From: an uncultured Granulosicoccaceae bacterium
Lineage (GTDB): Bacteria > Pseudomonadota > Gammaproteobacteria > Granulosicoccales > Granulosicoccaceae
Direction: 5' to 3'
Assembly (NCBI GenBank): GCA_938035125.1
Contig: CALHNS010000009.1
Coordinates: 1 to 64,000 of the forward strand
Length of the DNA stretch: 64,000 bases
Shown here piece by piece: positions 1 through 11,342 of the stretch. The position numbers and the translations under genes were made by a program. The notes beneath the pieces were generated by a model. It was not told the origin of the DNA, did not search any database, and worked only from the letters and a program-made list of their open reading frames with translations. Each line of letters opens with the position of its first letter. Position 1 is the stretch's first letter.

Positions 1-92
1 TAGCGCAATTTTAGTGGTGTAGGGGTTACCACACAAGCTCCTAAGCCATTGTTTTAAAAAACAATAACCAACAATGAATTAAATACCACCAA

Positions 93-108
93 TGGCACAC
101 GCCCTGCA
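93..108 (+). promoter_or_regulatory. Sigma54 (-24/-12) promoter candidate for the first pilin
   Basis: TGGCACACGCCCTGCA versus consensus TGGCACGNNNNTTGCW: GG and GC correctly spaced, 89 nt upstream of the pilin ATG; pilin genes are classic RpoN/PilR targets. Confidence 0.7.
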
Positions 109-196
109 CTTAACCCTGAGTTGCAGCGGACGATAACTACAACAGTAGATCGCTTGACTTCGACTACTTTAATTTAATCTCTGGAGAAGACCAACA

Positions 197-622
197 ATGG
201 TTAAGAATCAAAAAGGTTTTACACTAATCGAATTGATGATCGTTATCGCGATCATCGGTATTTTGGCAGCGGTAGCTGTACCTCAGTACGGTCAGTACAC
301 TAAGCGCGCTAAGTATTCTGAAGTAGTTACGCATGCAGCTGCAGCAAAAACTGGAGTAACAATTTGCTACCAAGAAGAATCCATTTTAACCAATTGTAAC
401 GGCGGTGCCAATGGAATCCCTGCTGACATAGCAACTGCACGCGGAGTTATCGCAACAGCTACCACAGCAGCCGGCGTAATCACTGCAACGGGCACAGCTG
501 AAGTAGACGGCAAGGTTTACACCCTGACTCCTGCAGAGGCTGGTACAGCTGCTAACAACGACCTTCGTTTAGATTGGACAGTTGGCGGTGATTGTGTAGC
601 TGCTAACCTTTGCAGAGACTAA
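197..622 (+). CDS. pilA: Type IV major pilin (prepilin, class III signal [26 protein letters not shown])
   Basis: N-terminal prepilin motif, C-terminal Cys pair (GDCVAANLC). Confidence 0.93.
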   Translation: MVKNQKGFTLIELMIVIAIIGILAAVAVPQYGQYTKRAKYSEVVTHAAAAKTGVTICYQEESILTNCNGGANGIPADIATARGVIATATTAAGVITATGTAEVDGKVYTLTPAEAGTAANNDLRLDWTVGGDCVAANLCRD

Positions 623-650
623 GTTCTTAATGCTCAGTTAAAGGTAGTAC

Positions 651-681
651 AAGAGGGCGGAATCATTCCGCCCTCTTTTTT
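651..681 (+). terminator. Rho-independent terminator between the two pilins
   Basis: AAGAGGGCGGAA-TCA-TTCCGCCCTCTT followed by T-run. Confidence 0.9.
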
Positions 682-700
682 CATTTATAAGGACACAACA

Positions 701-1120
701 ATGAAACAAGCTAAAGGATTCACTCTTATAGAATTAATGATTACTATTGCCATAATCGGTATTCTAGCTGGAATTGCAGTACCTCAATATAGCGCTTATA
801 CAAAACGTGCAAAATACTCACAAGTAGTTATTGCCACAATGGACAGGAAAACGGCGGTTTCCATTTGTTTCCACGAGTCAAACGGGTTTGCCTCCTGTAA
901 CGGCACAAGAAATCCGGAAGACAACGTCACTATTCCTGCTGATATTGCAACCCCTGGTTACGGGGTGATAGACACCATAACAACTACACAAGGCGTTATT
1001 ACAGCAACTGGAACGTCTGAAGTTGATGGTAAAACCTTCGTTTTGACACCACAGGATGTGGATTCAGAAATTTCATGGAGTTACAACGGTACTTGTTTAG
1101 AAGTCCAATATTGCAGATAG
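701..1120 (+). CDS. Second type IV pilin paralogue
   Basis: [36 protein letters not shown]; same Cys layout and ATGT(A/S)EVDGK segment as the first pilin. Confidence 0.92.
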   Translation: MKQAKGFTLIELMITIAIIGILAGIAVPQYSAYTKRAKYSQVVIATMDRKTAVSICFHESNGFASCNGTRNPEDNVTIPADIATPGYGVIDTITTTQGVITATGTSEVDGKTFVLTPQDVDSEISWSYNGTCLEVQYCR

Positions 1121-1368
1121 TCACTCTGCGGTATTGGATTTCACTGTTGCCTTATTAGTTTTAGCAGTTATGTACTTGTGTAAAGGTATGTAGTGTTGAT
1201 CTCTTGTGCAAGGTTAACCAACTGCCTGAATTCACCATGTGATTAAATTCGCACACATCACCTGATATAGCGGTGTCTATATCCGCAGTAAAACAAAAAT
1301 CTTCTTAAGCAATCGCTAACTATGCCGATTACCCTGCCAAGGTAAGTCACTTTTACAAAGGTAGGCAA

Positions 1369-3078
1369 GTGAGCGATTCGACTCCAACTTCTGTTAGCTT
1401 GAACGGATTAGCGCGACAATTAATCGCGAACGGCGTGATCACTGAAGAATCAGCGATGCAAGTTTCAGCCGATGCAGAAAATAGCAACAAATCATTTCTA
1501 TCCGCCCTGGCAGAAAATCCTGAAGTAAGTTCATCTTCTGTCTCACAAGTTATCGGAGCCGATTTCGGGCTTCCCGTTTTCGATTTATCACGAATCGATC
1601 CAGAATCCTTACCGCATGAATTTATCACTGAAGAATTGGTGATTGAGCAAAATGCACTGCCCATCATGCGACGCGGATCTAAGTTGTTCGTAGCCATTTC
1701 AGATCCTACAAACAGCGAACCGCTGGATAAATACAAGTTCACATCGGGCCTTAGTGTTGAAGCGGTTATCGTTGAAGAAAGCAAACTGGCAGAAATGCGA
1801 AAGTCTGTTGCCGATAATAGCGGGGGTCTCGACAACAACCTAGATGAGAGTTTCGAATTTGACGTTGAAAACCCAGACGACAACGCTGGGGATGAAGATG
1901 AAGGTTCTGATGTTGACGATACTCCTATCGTTCGCTACGTCAATAAAGTTCTTCTAGACGCCATCAAACGCGGTGCATCAGATATTCACGTAGAACCCTA
2001 CGAAAAAGTGTTTCGAATTCGTTACCGTGTTGATGGTGTGCTGCAAGAAGTGGCAAACCCGCCACTTAACATGGCCATGCGGTTAACGTCGCGTTTAAAA
2101 GTAATGTCAAGAATGGACATTTCAGAACGTCGCGTACCTCAAGATGGGCGTATTAAACTTAAAATTTCGAAAAATAAAGCGATTGATTTTCGTGTTAATA
2201 CATGCCCCACTCTCTTTGGTGAGAAAACTGTATTACGTATTCTTGATCCCAGCAGTGCTCAGCTGGGTATCGATATGTTGGGTTATGAGCCAGAGCAAAA
2301 AGAACTCTATATGGACGCTTTATCAAATCCATACGGCATGATTCTAGTAACTGGCCCAACGGGTTCAGGTAAAACGGTATCGTTATATACCGGTTTAAAT
2401 ATTTTAAATGAACCTGGCACTAACATTTCTACAGCAGAAGATCCTGCGGAAATAAATTTAGAAGGCATCAACCAAGTTAACGTAAACCCCAAAGCGGGCC
2501 TTACGTTCGCAGAAGCGCTTAAGTCTTTCCTTCGTCAAGATCCAGATGTGATCATGGTGGGTGAGATTCGAGACATAGAGACAGGCAGCATCGCCATCAA
2601 GGCCGCGCAAACAGGTCACTTAGTGTTATCTACCCTGCACACCAATGATGCCCCACAAACACTTTCTCGTTTGTTGAACATGGGCATACCCGCTTTTAAC
2701 ATCGCATCTGCGGTTAGTCTTATTATCGCCCAGCGATTAGCGCGTCGATTATGCGAGAACTGCAAAGAAAAAGATGATCTACCCGACAACGTGTTACTTG
2801 ATGAAGGGTTTAAGCAAGAAGATTTAGAAGGTTTAGAAATTTTTAAAGCAGTGGGCTGTAATAAATGTAACGACGGCTACAAAGGCCGAGTGGGCATTTA
2901 CCAAGTTATGAAAATCAGTGAAGCCATGGGCCGAATCATTATGGACGGTGGCAACGCCCTGGACATCGCTGCTCAAGCTCAAGAAGAAAACATCAATGAT
3001 TTGCGTCAATCCGCAATGTTGAAAATAAAGCAAGGCATTCTTAGCCTCGAAGAAGCCAACCGCGTAACGAAGGAATAA
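1369..3078 (+). CDS. pilB: Type IV pilus assembly ATPase PilB (GTG start)
   Basis: Walker A GPTGSGKT, SFLRQDPDVIMVGEIRD, GHLVLSTLHTN, CxxC zinc motifs. Confidence 0.96.
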   Translation: MSDSTPTSVSLNGLARQLIANGVITEESAMQVSADAENSNKSFLSALAENPEVSSSSVSQVIGADFGLPVFDLSRIDPESLPHEFITEELVIEQNALPIMRRGSKLFVAISDPTNSEPLDKYKFTSGLSVEAVIVEESKLAEMRKSVADNSGGLDNNLDESFEFDVENPDDNAGDEDEGSDVDDTPIVRYVNKVLLDAIKRGASDIHVEPYEKVFRIRYRVDGVLQEVANPPLNMAMRLTSRLKVMSRMDISERRVPQDGRIKLKISKNKAIDFRVNTCPTLFGEKTVLRILDPSSAQLGIDMLGYEPEQKELYMDALSNPYGMILVTGPTGSGKTVSLYTGLNILNEPGTNISTAEDPAEINLEGINQVNVNPKAGLTFAEALKSFLRQDPDVIMVGEIRDIETGSIAIKAAQTGHLVLSTLHTNDAPQTLSRLLNMGIPAFNIASAVSLIIAQRLARRLCENCKEKDDLPDNVLLDEGFKQEDLEGLEIFKAVGCNKCNDGYKGRVGIYQVMKISEAMGRIIMDGGNALDIAAQAQEENINDLRQSAMLKIKQGILSLEEANRVTKE

Positions 3079-3085
3079 TAAGAAC

Positions 3086-4306
3086 ATGGCCACTGCAGCA
3101 AGCAAAAGCAACACTATTCTATTTGAGTGGGAAGGCAAAGACGCGAAAGGCAATAAGCAAAGGGGTATGGTGTCCAGCCCCAGTGCTGACTTGGTTAAGG
3201 CGAAACTGCGTCGTCAGGGAATTGTTCCTGGAAAAATAAAGAAGAAAAAAGGTTCAAGTGGCCGAGCTCAGAAGATTGAGCCTGGTGAAGTAGCCATCTT
3301 CGCGCGCCAGTTAACGACCATGATGAAGGCAGGTGTTCCCATGGTGCAATCTTTTGATATCGTTGCCAACGGTATGGATAATAAATCCATGCGCGATATG
3401 GTTATGGGCATTAAAGCCGAGGTAGAGTCGGGCAGTAACTTTACCAGTGCTTTAAGAAAATACCCTGATCAATTTGATGAGCTCTTTTGTAGCTTGGTGG
3501 AAGCTGGTGAGCAATCGGGTACCTTAGAAACTCTTCTAGGTGAAATTGCAGATTACAAAGAAAAGTCAGAGTCATTAAAGAAGAAAATCAAAAAAGCCAT
3601 GTTTTATCCTGTGGCGGTATTGATTGTTGCAGGTATTGTTACTGGTATTCTGCTGGTATTCGTTGTACCTCAATTTGAAACACTATTTGAAGGCATTGGC
3701 GGTGACTTACCTGCATTTACCAAAATGATCGTAAACGCGTCAGAATTCATGCAATCGTCTTGGTGGATAATCGTGGGTATCATCATAGCGGTTGTTATGG
3801 CTTTCAAACAGGTCAAAAAACGCAGCTTGGCGTTCCGTGAAGGGCTTGATCGCGTCATGCTAAAAGCACCGGTATTTGGTGAAATTATTCATAAGTCGGC
3901 AACGGCTCGTTTCTCACGCACACTTGCCACCATGTCTAAAGCCGGTGTTCCCCTGGTGGAAGCGATGGATTCAGTAGCAGGAACCGCAGGTAATTCAGTT
4001 TTTGAAAAAGCTATTTTGAAAATGAAAGACGAAGCCGCTTCAGGTCAACGCCTCACCACCTCAATTGAAAATTCTGGCTTGTTTTCAAACATGGTGACTC
4101 AGATGGTATCCATCGGTGAAGAAGCCGGCTCAATTGATGACATGCTAGGTAAAGTGGCAGACTTCTACGAAGAAGAAGTGGACAACGCGGTTGATGCAAT
4201 GACCAGTTTAATGGAGCCAATCATTATGGCTTTTCTCGGTGTGGTTATTGGTGGCTTGGTTGTAGGTATGTATCTACCGATCTTTAAGATGGGTGATGCG
4301 TTCTGA
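3086..4306 (+). CDS. pilC: Type IV pilus inner-membrane platform protein PilC
   Basis: Two GspF-type repeats; directly after pilB. Confidence 0.95.
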   Translation: MATAASKSNTILFEWEGKDAKGNKQRGMVSSPSADLVKAKLRRQGIVPGKIKKKKGSSGRAQKIEPGEVAIFARQLTTMMKAGVPMVQSFDIVANGMDNKSMRDMVMGIKAEVESGSNFTSALRKYPDQFDELFCSLVEAGEQSGTLETLLGEIADYKEKSESLKKKIKKAMFYPVAVLIVAGIVTGILLVFVVPQFETLFEGIGGDLPAFTKMIVNASEFMQSSWWIIVGIIIAVVMAFKQVKKRSLAFREGLDRVMLKAPVFGEIIHKSATARFSRTLATMSKAGVPLVEAMDSVAGTAGNSVFEKAILKMKDEAASGQRLTTSIENSGLFSNMVTQMVSIGEEAGSIDDMLGKVADFYEEEVDNAVDAMTSLMEPIIMAFLGVVIGGLVVGMYLPIFKMGDAF

Positions 4307-4342
4307 TATAGTCGCGTCTATTTACAAAGAAGCTCGAACATC

Positions 4343-5281
4343 ATGAGCGCTCTCATAGAGTTATTCGCCAACAACGCTGTAGTTTTCTATGGCGTTGTTG
4401 CGTTTCTAGGCCTATTTGTTGGCAGTTTTCTCAACGTGGTGATTTACCGCTTACCGGTAATGATGGAACGTTCATGGGAACAAAGTCTGGCAGAATTTGA
4501 ACTGCAAAAATCACTTGAAGCCGATGGTGTTGACTTAAGTGATGGTGATGCCGTTGAAGCTGCTTTAGCTACACGCAACATCGTACCGCCTGAGAAATTT
4601 AATTTATCGGTGCCCCGTTCACGTTGTCAAAATTGTGGCAACTTGATTACCTGGTGGCAAAACGTACCTGTACTCAGTTACTTGCTGCTACGTGGCAAGT
4701 GTGCAGGGTGCAAACAATCGATTTCGCCACGATATCCCATCATAGAAGTGGTCACCATGCTGCTATCACTAGCGGTGGCTTGGCATTTTGGGCCTTCGCC
4801 ACAAACGGTGGTAGGCATTTTATTTACTTGGGCATTGGTTACGCTCACCATGATCGATTTTGATCACCAACTGCTTCCTGATAGCATCACGCTACCCCTG
4901 TTGTGGTTCGGCTTAATGGTGAACCTTGGAAACGTGTTTACCGACATACAATCGGCTGTGGTTGGCGCAGCCCTTGGTTACTTAATTCTGTGGGGAATAT
5001 TTCATCTTTTTCGCCTAATAACCGGCAAAGAGGGCATGGGATACGGTGATTTTAAATTACTGGCCGCTATCGGGGCATTACTGGGTTGGCAAGTGCTACC
5101 GATGGTCATTTTATTGTCGTCTTTAGTGGGCGCTGTCGTTGGGTTAACGCTAATTGCGATTACCCGCCGAGATAAAAACATTCCCATTCCGTTTGGGCCC
5201 TACCTTGCTGCAGCGGGTTGGATTGCCATGGTATGGGGTGAACCACTCACCGCGGCATATTTCAATTTTCTGGGCGGCTAA
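4343..5281 (+). CDS. pilD: Prepilin peptidase/N-methyltransferase PilD
   Basis: N-terminal FLNVVIYRLP, two CxxC pairs, GxGD (GMGYGDFKLL). Confidence 0.96.
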   Translation: MSALIELFANNAVVFYGVVAFLGLFVGSFLNVVIYRLPVMMERSWEQSLAEFELQKSLEADGVDLSDGDAVEAALATRNIVPPEKFNLSVPRSRCQNCGNLITWWQNVPVLSYLLLRGKCAGCKQSISPRYPIIEVVTMLLSLAVAWHFGPSPQTVVGILFTWALVTLTMIDFDHQLLPDSITLPLLWFGLMVNLGNVFTDIQSAVVGAALGYLILWGIFHLFRLITGKEGMGYGDFKLLAAIGALLGWQVLPMVILLSSLVGAVVGLTLIAITRRDKNIPIPFGPYLAAAGWIAMVWGEPLTAAYFNFLGG

Positions 5282-5354
5282 ACTAAACAAGTCAGTGGGG
5301 CTGTAACATTGGCCACCTTTATTCACGTAACACAGTTAAAAGCACGGTAACGTC

Positions 5355-6194
5355 ATGGTAGAAATGAGTTTTACACAAATACTGGTTCTGGCCATTGTTC
5401 AAGGCCTAACAGAATTTTTACCGGTATCGTCATCGGGTCATCTAATTCTAATCCCGGCTTTAACCAGCTGGCCTGATCAAGGCGTGTTAACTGACGTTAT
5501 GGTGCACGTGGGCAGTTTATTTGCGGTAATTGTGTACTTCTGGCGTGATGTGCTTATGCTATTGAAAGGCACGGGCGAATTGGTGATGTTTAAAAGCACA
5601 CCGGGTTCTCGCATGGCAGGTTACATCGCTCTGGCCACCATTCCGGCACTGGCTTTTGGTGCTTTCATGAAGCTTAGTGGTTTTCAAGATGCCATCCGTG
5701 GGGTTGAAATCGTTGCTTGGAATGCTGTGATTTTCGGTATTTTGTTATACGTGGCCGACGTGGTTGGAAAACGCACCAAAGTGATGGAAGACATGAAGCT
5801 CTCCCCGGCTTTAGTGATTGGTGTGGCGCAAGCCATCGCCATCATCCCTGGCACTAGCCGCTCTGGTATCACCATGACGGCGGCCCGCTTCTTAGGCTTT
5901 GAACGGGCAGAAGCTGCTCGCTTCTCGTTCTTATTAGGCATTCCTGCCATTGCCGCAGCCGGTGGTTACACCGCAATTGAATTATTCGAAACCGGTGGAG
6001 AGATTCCAGCGGATGCATTGAAAGCTGCAGGGCTTACGTTCTTCGCAGCGTTAGCGGCCATTACGTTACTTATGGCGGTGGTTAAACGATTTGGATTTTT
6101 TATGTTCATGGTTTATCGTTTACTACTAGCGTTTGTTTTATTCGGCTTACTCTATGACTGGTTCCCTGGCATCTCAATTTCTGACAAGCTCTAA
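5355..6194 (+). CDS. uppP: Undecaprenyl-diphosphatase UppP (BacA family)
   Basis: QGLTEFLPVSSSGHLIL and IIPGTSRSGITMTAARFLG motifs. Confidence 0.95.
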   Translation: MVEMSFTQILVLAIVQGLTEFLPVSSSGHLILIPALTSWPDQGVLTDVMVHVGSLFAVIVYFWRDVLMLLKGTGELVMFKSTPGSRMAGYIALATIPALAFGAFMKLSGFQDAIRGVEIVAWNAVIFGILLYVADVVGKRTKVMEDMKLSPALVIGVAQAIAIIPGTSRSGITMTAARFLGFERAEAARFSFLLGIPAIAAAGGYTAIELFETGGEIPADALKAAGLTFFAALAAITLLMAVVKRFGFFMFMVYRLLLAFVLFGLLYDWFPGISISDKL

Positions 6195-6197
6195 GCT

Positions 6198-6794
6198 GTG
6201 CGATTAATCGGATTAACCGGCGGAATTGCCAGTGGCAAAACGCTGGTTTCCGATAGGTTCGCAGAATTGGGCGCCCCCATCGTCGATGCCGATTTACTAG
6301 CACGCGAAGTGGTGGCCCCTGGCAGTGAAGGCTTAGCAGGGCTTAAGGCCTTATTCAGTGCTGATATTTTAAATGCAGAAGGAGCTTTAGATCGCGCAGC
6401 CCTTCGGCAAGTAATTTTCCAAGACCCATCGGCGCGAGCACAGGTTGATGACTTGCTGCACCCGTTGATTCGATCATTGTCTGAACAACGAATTGATGCG
6501 CACGCTGTAAAAAATCCACCTTATTTAATTCATGCTATACCGCTTTTAGTGGAAACAGGGCAAACCGATCGCCACGACGATATTGTGGTTGTGGATGTGC
6601 CGGTGAGCACACAACTCAGTCGCTTAATGGAACGCGATGGCAGTACAAAAGAAGATGCACAGCGTATTCTAAATTCTCAAGCATCTCGCGAGGAACGCTT
6701 AGCGGTGGCTACGTTCGTTATTGATAATTCAGGGACGGTGGAGCAAACGATTGCACAAGTAAACGCACTGCATAATAAATTTACTAACGCTTAG
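6198..6794 (+). CDS. coaE: Dephospho-CoA kinase (GTG start)
   Basis: MRLIGLTGGIASGKTLVSDRFAELGAPIVDAD. Confidence 0.95.
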   Translation: MRLIGLTGGIASGKTLVSDRFAELGAPIVDADLLAREVVAPGSEGLAGLKALFSADILNAEGALDRAALRQVIFQDPSARAQVDDLLHPLIRSLSEQRIDAHAVKNPPYLIHAIPLLVETGQTDRHDDIVVVDVPVSTQLSRLMERDGSTKEDAQRILNSQASREERLAVATFVIDNSGTVEQTIAQVNALHNKFTNA

Positions 6795-6829
6795 AACGCA
6801 CAACCATAGGTGCAGGCGAATCAGCCAAA

Positions 6830-7234
6830 CTATTTACACCTACCCAACAACGCATTAACAATAGGCACATTCGCTTCAGGAAAAGAGTACTGCGGCAAAT
6901 CAGCCAACGCAACCCATTGCAACGGCTGACCTTCACGGCCAATTGGAGTGCCGCTAAAGCTAGGAACGATAAACACGTGCAACCTCACGGCCTTATCTCC
7001 GTAGTCGTGCTCAAGAACCATCAGCTTTTCTATTTTTTCTGAATGGATGCCCAGCTCTTCTTCAAGCTCACGATTCAGCGCAGAATCAGCGGGTTCATCA
7101 GCCTCAAGTTTTCCACCAGGGAATTCCCACAGGTTACCTTGATGTTGTTTTGCATGGCGTTTGGCAAGTAACACCTTGCCACCATCTGGGCTCAATATGG
7201 CCCCAGCTGCAACCTCTATCCAATTGGCAGTCAT
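6830..7234 (-). CDS. mutT: MutT-type Nudix hydrolase (8-oxo-dGTP diphosphatase)
   Basis: Nudix box GGKLEADEPADSALNRELEEELGI. Confidence 0.9.
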   Translation of the reverse strand: MTANWIEVAAGAILSPDGGKVLLAKRHAKQHQGNLWEFPGGKLEADEPADSALNRELEEELGIHSEKIEKLMVLEHDYGDKAVRLHVFIVPSFSGTPIGREGQPLQWVALADLPQYSFPEANVPIVNALLGRCK

Positions 7235-7279
7235 CTTATCGCGTAGTCATAAATAAAATGCTTTGAAACGAGACGAACT

Positions 7280-8500
7280 TTAAGTTCTGTATTCAGCGTT
7301 TATGGTGACGTAATCGTGCGATAAATCACTGGTGTAAACAGCGCATGAGTTACTGCCCATACCTAAATGCACACGTACAGTGATATCTGAACTTTGCATC
7401 ACCGCACTACCCTTCTCTTCGGTGTAATCACTATGCAGCAATCCATGTTCAAACACAGGCAAATCGTTTACGTGCACGGTAACTTGATAAGGGTCTAACT
7501 GGTCTATGCCCACCTTACCAATGGCCATAAGTAAGCGCCCTACGTTTGCATCGCTAGCAAACATGGCCGTCTTAACCAACGGTGAATTGGCAATGCCGTA
7601 ACCCACGGCCTTGCAATCTTGCGTGCTAGCCCCGCCGAGAACATCAACGGTTATAAATTTAGTTGCCCCTTCTGCATCTCGAACAATGGCTTGTGCCAAC
7701 AGTAGCAGCACCTCATTCACCGCCATTTGAAATTCGCTCCAACCGGCATCATCCGCTGAAAGAGCAGGCCCCATGCAGGTGGCACACAACATACACGCAT
7801 CGTTAGTAGAGGTATCACTGTCAACCGTTATGGAATTAAATGAGCCATCCACCGCTATTGTTAACGCGGTGTGCAAATCTTGCTGTGACACGGTTGCATC
7901 AGTAAACACATAGGCCAACATAGTGGCCATGTTTGGCTCGATCATGCCCGCACCTTTTGACATACCTGTAACCGTAACGCTTTGTCCGTTAATCGTTATC
8001 GTTTTTGAGGTGAGCTTTGGCACTGTATCTGTGGTCATGATGCCACGAGCGGCTGCTTCCCAAGCCGTTATTGAACTATCTAGGCCAGCGGCAAGCGTTG
8101 GCAGCGCATTTTTCATAATGGCATCGGGTAGCTGCTCGCCAATAACACCCGTAGAAAAAGGCAGCACTTGATCGGTGCCAACATTTAGCGTTTGCGCTAA
8201 AGCTTGGCAATGCCCTGCAGCCGTTGTTATGCCTTGTTGGCCTGTACCTGCATTGGCGTTACCTGAATTTACCAACAAAGCTCTTACACGACCTTGTTGA
8301 GCATTTAAATGTTCTTTTGCAACGGTTACCGGTGCTGCACAAAATGTATTTTGGGTAAACACACCGGCGCTAACGCTCCCTTCAGGAAGGGTAAACAACA
8401 CCATGTCTTCTTGGCCGTTAGCTTTTATGCCCGCTGCGCAGGTGGACAACTGAACACCAGAAACTGCAGATGCTGCCGGTAGCGAAAGATTAACCGGCAT
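7280..8500 (-). CDS. argJ: Bifunctional ornithine acetyltransferase / N-acetylglutamate synthase
   Basis: ArgJ family, KGAGMIEPNMATML autocleavage region. Confidence 0.95.
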   Translation of the reverse strand: MPVNLSLPAASAVSGVQLSTCAAGIKANGQEDMVLFTLPEGSVSAGVFTQNTFCAAPVTVAKEHLNAQQGRVRALLVNSGNANAGTGQQGITTAAGHCQALAQTLNVGTDQVLPFSTGVIGEQLPDAIMKNALPTLAAGLDSSITAWEAAARGIMTTDTVPKLTSKTITINGQSVTVTGMSKGAGMIEPNMATMLAYVFTDATVSQQDLHTALTIAVDGSFNSITVDSDTSTNDACMLCATCMGPALSADDAGWSEFQMAVNEVLLLLAQAIVRDAEGATKFITVDVLGGASTQDCKAVGYGIANSPLVKTAMFASDANVGRLLMAIGKVGIDQLDPYQVTVHVNDLPVFEHGLLHSDYTEEKGSAVMQSSDITVRVHLGMGSNSCAVYTSDLSHDYVTINAEYRT

Positions 8501-8504
8501 AGTG

Positions 8505-11270
8505 TTAGCTCAGCTTGCCATGACACTGCTTAAATTTCTTACCCGAACCACAAGGGCAAGGATCGTTACGACCCACTTTTTCAGAATCGCGTACGAAGGG
8601 TTTTACCGGTTCTGCATTACCCGCTTGTTGATTGCCTTGTCTTGCCGCTGCGGCCGCTGCAATGGCTTGATCAGCTTCACTTTGCGGCTCTGCATCATCG
8701 GCTAAAGCACTGTCAGCAGAAGCGTGTTCGTAGGTAACTTCGGTGGCTGCACCACGACTGGCTTCAGCTTGTTCAACCTGCTCAGCATCGCGAATTTGCA
8801 CGGTGGCAAGTTTCGCTGTGACTTCACGCTTATATTCATCTAGCATGCGATTAAACAATTCGAACGCTTCGCGCTTGTATTCTTGTTTGGGGTTCTTTTG
8901 AGCATAACCACGAAGCCCAACACTTTGGCGCAAATAATCCATGCCAGCCAAGTGCTCTTTCCAGTGCTCATCTAACGACTGCAACATCACAAATTTTTCA
9001 AAACGTCGGAACTGCTCATCTCCTGCGCGTTCCACTTTGCTGTCGTAGCTGGTAACCAGCGTTTCAAGAATTCGAGCGGAGATATCTTCTTCAGGTAAAT
9101 CGGGGTTTTCTTCCAACCAACCTTTTACATCGAAGTCTTCACCGGTTAATCGTTTAAGTTCAACCTGCAAGCCATCAAGATCCCATTGCTCTTCTAGGGA
9201 ACCGGTTGGAATGTAGTCTTCAACAATTGCTGGCACCACTTCGTCGCGTATTTCGTTAACGTATTCAACCACCGAATCGGTTTCCATCAGCTCATCTCGC
9301 TGCTCGTAAACCACTTTTCGTTGATCGTTAGCTACATCATCGTATTCTAATAAGTGCTTACGAATATCGAAGTTATGCCCTTCTACTTTACGTTGCGCAT
9401 TTTCAATGGCTTTAGTAACCCACTTGTGTTCAATGGCTTCGCCTTCTTCCATGCCTAACTTCTGCATCAGGTTACTCACCCGGTCAGAGGCAAAGATGCG
9501 CATTAGGCTATCTTCTAACGATAAGTAAAAGCGGCTTGAACCGGCATCACCTTGGCGCCCAGAACGACCACGCAGCTGGTTATCGATTCGACGAGACTCA
9601 TGACGCTCGGTGCCGATAATGTGCAAACCACCTGACTTAAGCACCGCGTCATGGCGTGGTTGCCATTCGGCAGTCGCTTTCTCAACAGCGGCAGTATCGG
9701 ATGCATCAATACCTTCAATTTCACTTTCTAAGTTACCACCCAACACGATATCGGTACCACGACCTGCCATGTTGGTTGCAATAGTGACAGCACCGGGTCG
9801 CCCTGCATTGGCAATGATGTTCGCTTCACGTTCATGTTGCTTTGCGTTCAACACTTCGTGAGCAATGTTTTTCTGGCGTAGTAGCCCTGCCAATAATTCT
9901 GAAGACTCGATTGATGTGGTACCTACCAACACCGGCTGATCTCGTTTAACGCATTCTTCAATGTCTTCAATGATGGCTTCGTATTTTTCTTGTTGTGTTA
10001 AGAACACAAGATCGGCCATGTCTTTTCGTGCCATGGGTCGATGCGTTGGAATTACCACCACTTCTAAATCATAGATACTTTGAAATTCAAACGCTTCGGT
10101 ATCGGCGGTACCTGTCATACCGGCTAATTTTTCATACAACCTGAAGTAGTTTTGGAAGGTAATGGAAGCAAGCGTCTGGTTTTCACGCTGAATGCTAACG
10201 CCTTCTTTTGCCTCTATTGCTTGATGCAAACCTTCTGACCAGCGACGCCCAGGCATGGTGCGCCCAGTGAATTCATCGACAATTACAATTTCATCGTTCT
10301 GCACGATGTAATCAACATCTTTGGTGTAAAGCGCTTGTGCGCGAAGTGCTGCGTTCAAGTGATGCATGATGGCAATGTGGGCTGGGTCGTAAAGGCTTTC
10401 ACCCTCTTCCAACAAGCCGTTTTTCTGCAGCAAGGCTTCAACGGAATCGTGCCCACTTTCGGTTAAATGAACTTGCTTACTTTTCTCATCAACAGAATAA
10501 TCACCCGGGCCTTCTTCCTCAGCTTGACGCTCTAAGCCAGGCACAATCGTATTGATTTTTAAATACAGTTCCTGATTTTGTTCAGCAGGACCTGAAATGA
10601 TCAGCGGGGTTCTGGCTTCATCGATTAATATGGAATCGACTTCATCGACGATGGCAAAATGCAAAGGCCGCTGCACTTTTTGTTCAATCATGTGCGCCAT
10701 GTTGTCGCGCAGATAATCAAAACCGAATTCATTATTGGTGCCGTAAGTGACATCGGCGGCATAAGCTTTCCGACGGGTGTCGGTATCAAGCCCTGGCACC
10801 ACCACGCCGGTGCTTAATCCTAAAAAGTTGTACAACTGCCCCATCCAGGCTGAATCTCGATGAGCAAGGTAATCGTTTACGGTCACTACGTGCACGCCCT
10901 TTCCAGACAGCGCGTTTAAGTACACCGCTGTGGTTGCCACCAAGGTTTTACCTTCACCGGTGCGCATCTCAGCAATTTTGCCGTCATTGAGCACCATGCC
11001 GCCAATCATTTGCACATCGAAATGACGCATGCCAAACACGCGCTTTCCGGCCTCTCGAACAACAGCAAAGGCTTCTGGCAGGAGCTGAGCTAAGGTTTCA
11101 CCCTTTTCAAGGCGCTCACGCAGCTCATCGGTTTTGCCTTGAAGCGTGGCATCATCCAGCTTTTCGAGCGCGGGTTCTAAAGCGTTTATGGCCTCAACTT
11201 CATTCGCTAACCGTTTAACGATTCGGTCGTTGCTGGTGCCGAAGACTTTCTTGACGAGGTTACCTAACAT
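8505..11270 (-). CDS. secA: Preprotein translocase ATPase SecA
   Basis: [33 protein letters not shown]-terminal zinc motif [17 protein letters not shown]. Confidence 0.98.
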   Translation of the reverse strand: MLGNLVKKVFGTSNDRIVKRLANEVEAINALEPALEKLDDATLQGKTDELRERLEKGETLAQLLPEAFAVVREAGKRVFGMRHFDVQMIGGMVLNDGKIAEMRTGEGKTLVATTAVYLNALSGKGVHVVTVNDYLAHRDSAWMGQLYNFLGLSTGVVVPGLDTDTRRKAYAADVTYGTNNEFGFDYLRDNMAHMIEQKVQRPLHFAIVDEVDSILIDEARTPLIISGPAEQNQELYLKINTIVPGLERQAEEEGPGDYSVDEKSKQVHLTESGHDSVEALLQKNGLLEEGESLYDPAHIAIMHHLNAALRAQALYTKDVDYIVQNDEIVIVDEFTGRTMPGRRWSEGLHQAIEAKEGVSIQRENQTLASITFQNYFRLYEKLAGMTGTADTEAFEFQSIYDLEVVVIPTHRPMARKDMADLVFLTQQEKYEAIIEDIEECVKRDQPVLVGTTSIESSELLAGLLRQKNIAHEVLNAKQHEREANIIANAGRPGAVTIATNMAGRGTDIVLGGNLESEIEGIDASDTAAVEKATAEWQPRHDAVLKSGGLHIIGTERHESRRIDNQLRGRSGRQGDAGSSRFYLSLEDSLMRIFASDRVSNLMQKLGMEEGEAIEHKWVTKAIENAQRKVEGHNFDIRKHLLEYDDVANDQRKVVYEQRDELMETDSVVEYVNEIRDEVVPAIVEDYIPTGSLEEQWDLDGLQVELKRLTGEDFDVKGWLEENPDLPEEDISARILETLVTSYDSKVERAGDEQFRRFEKFVMLQSLDEHWKEHLAGMDYLRQSVGLRGYAQKNPKQEYKREAFELFNRMLDEYKREVTAKLATVQIRDAEQVEQAEASRGAATEVTYEHASADSALADDAEPQSEADQAIAAAAAARQGNQQAGNAEPVKPFVRDSEKVGRNDPCPCGSGKKFKQCHGKLS

Positions 11271-11320
11271 GTACTCTTGGACCTTGACCTGCGAGCGCAG
11301 GGTTCGATGGATTCCTTATT

Positions 11321-11342
11321 ATGACACCGAACGGGGTGTCAT
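11321..11342 (-). terminator. Hairpin immediately after the M23 peptidase gene
   Basis: ATGACACC-N6-GGTGTCAT, 8-bp stem, no clear U-run. Confidence 0.35.

Noticed and set aside
1353-1883. 176-aa minus-strand ORF opposite pilB
   Set aside because: Antisense shadow of a well-supported CDS, low-complexity Ser-rich composition
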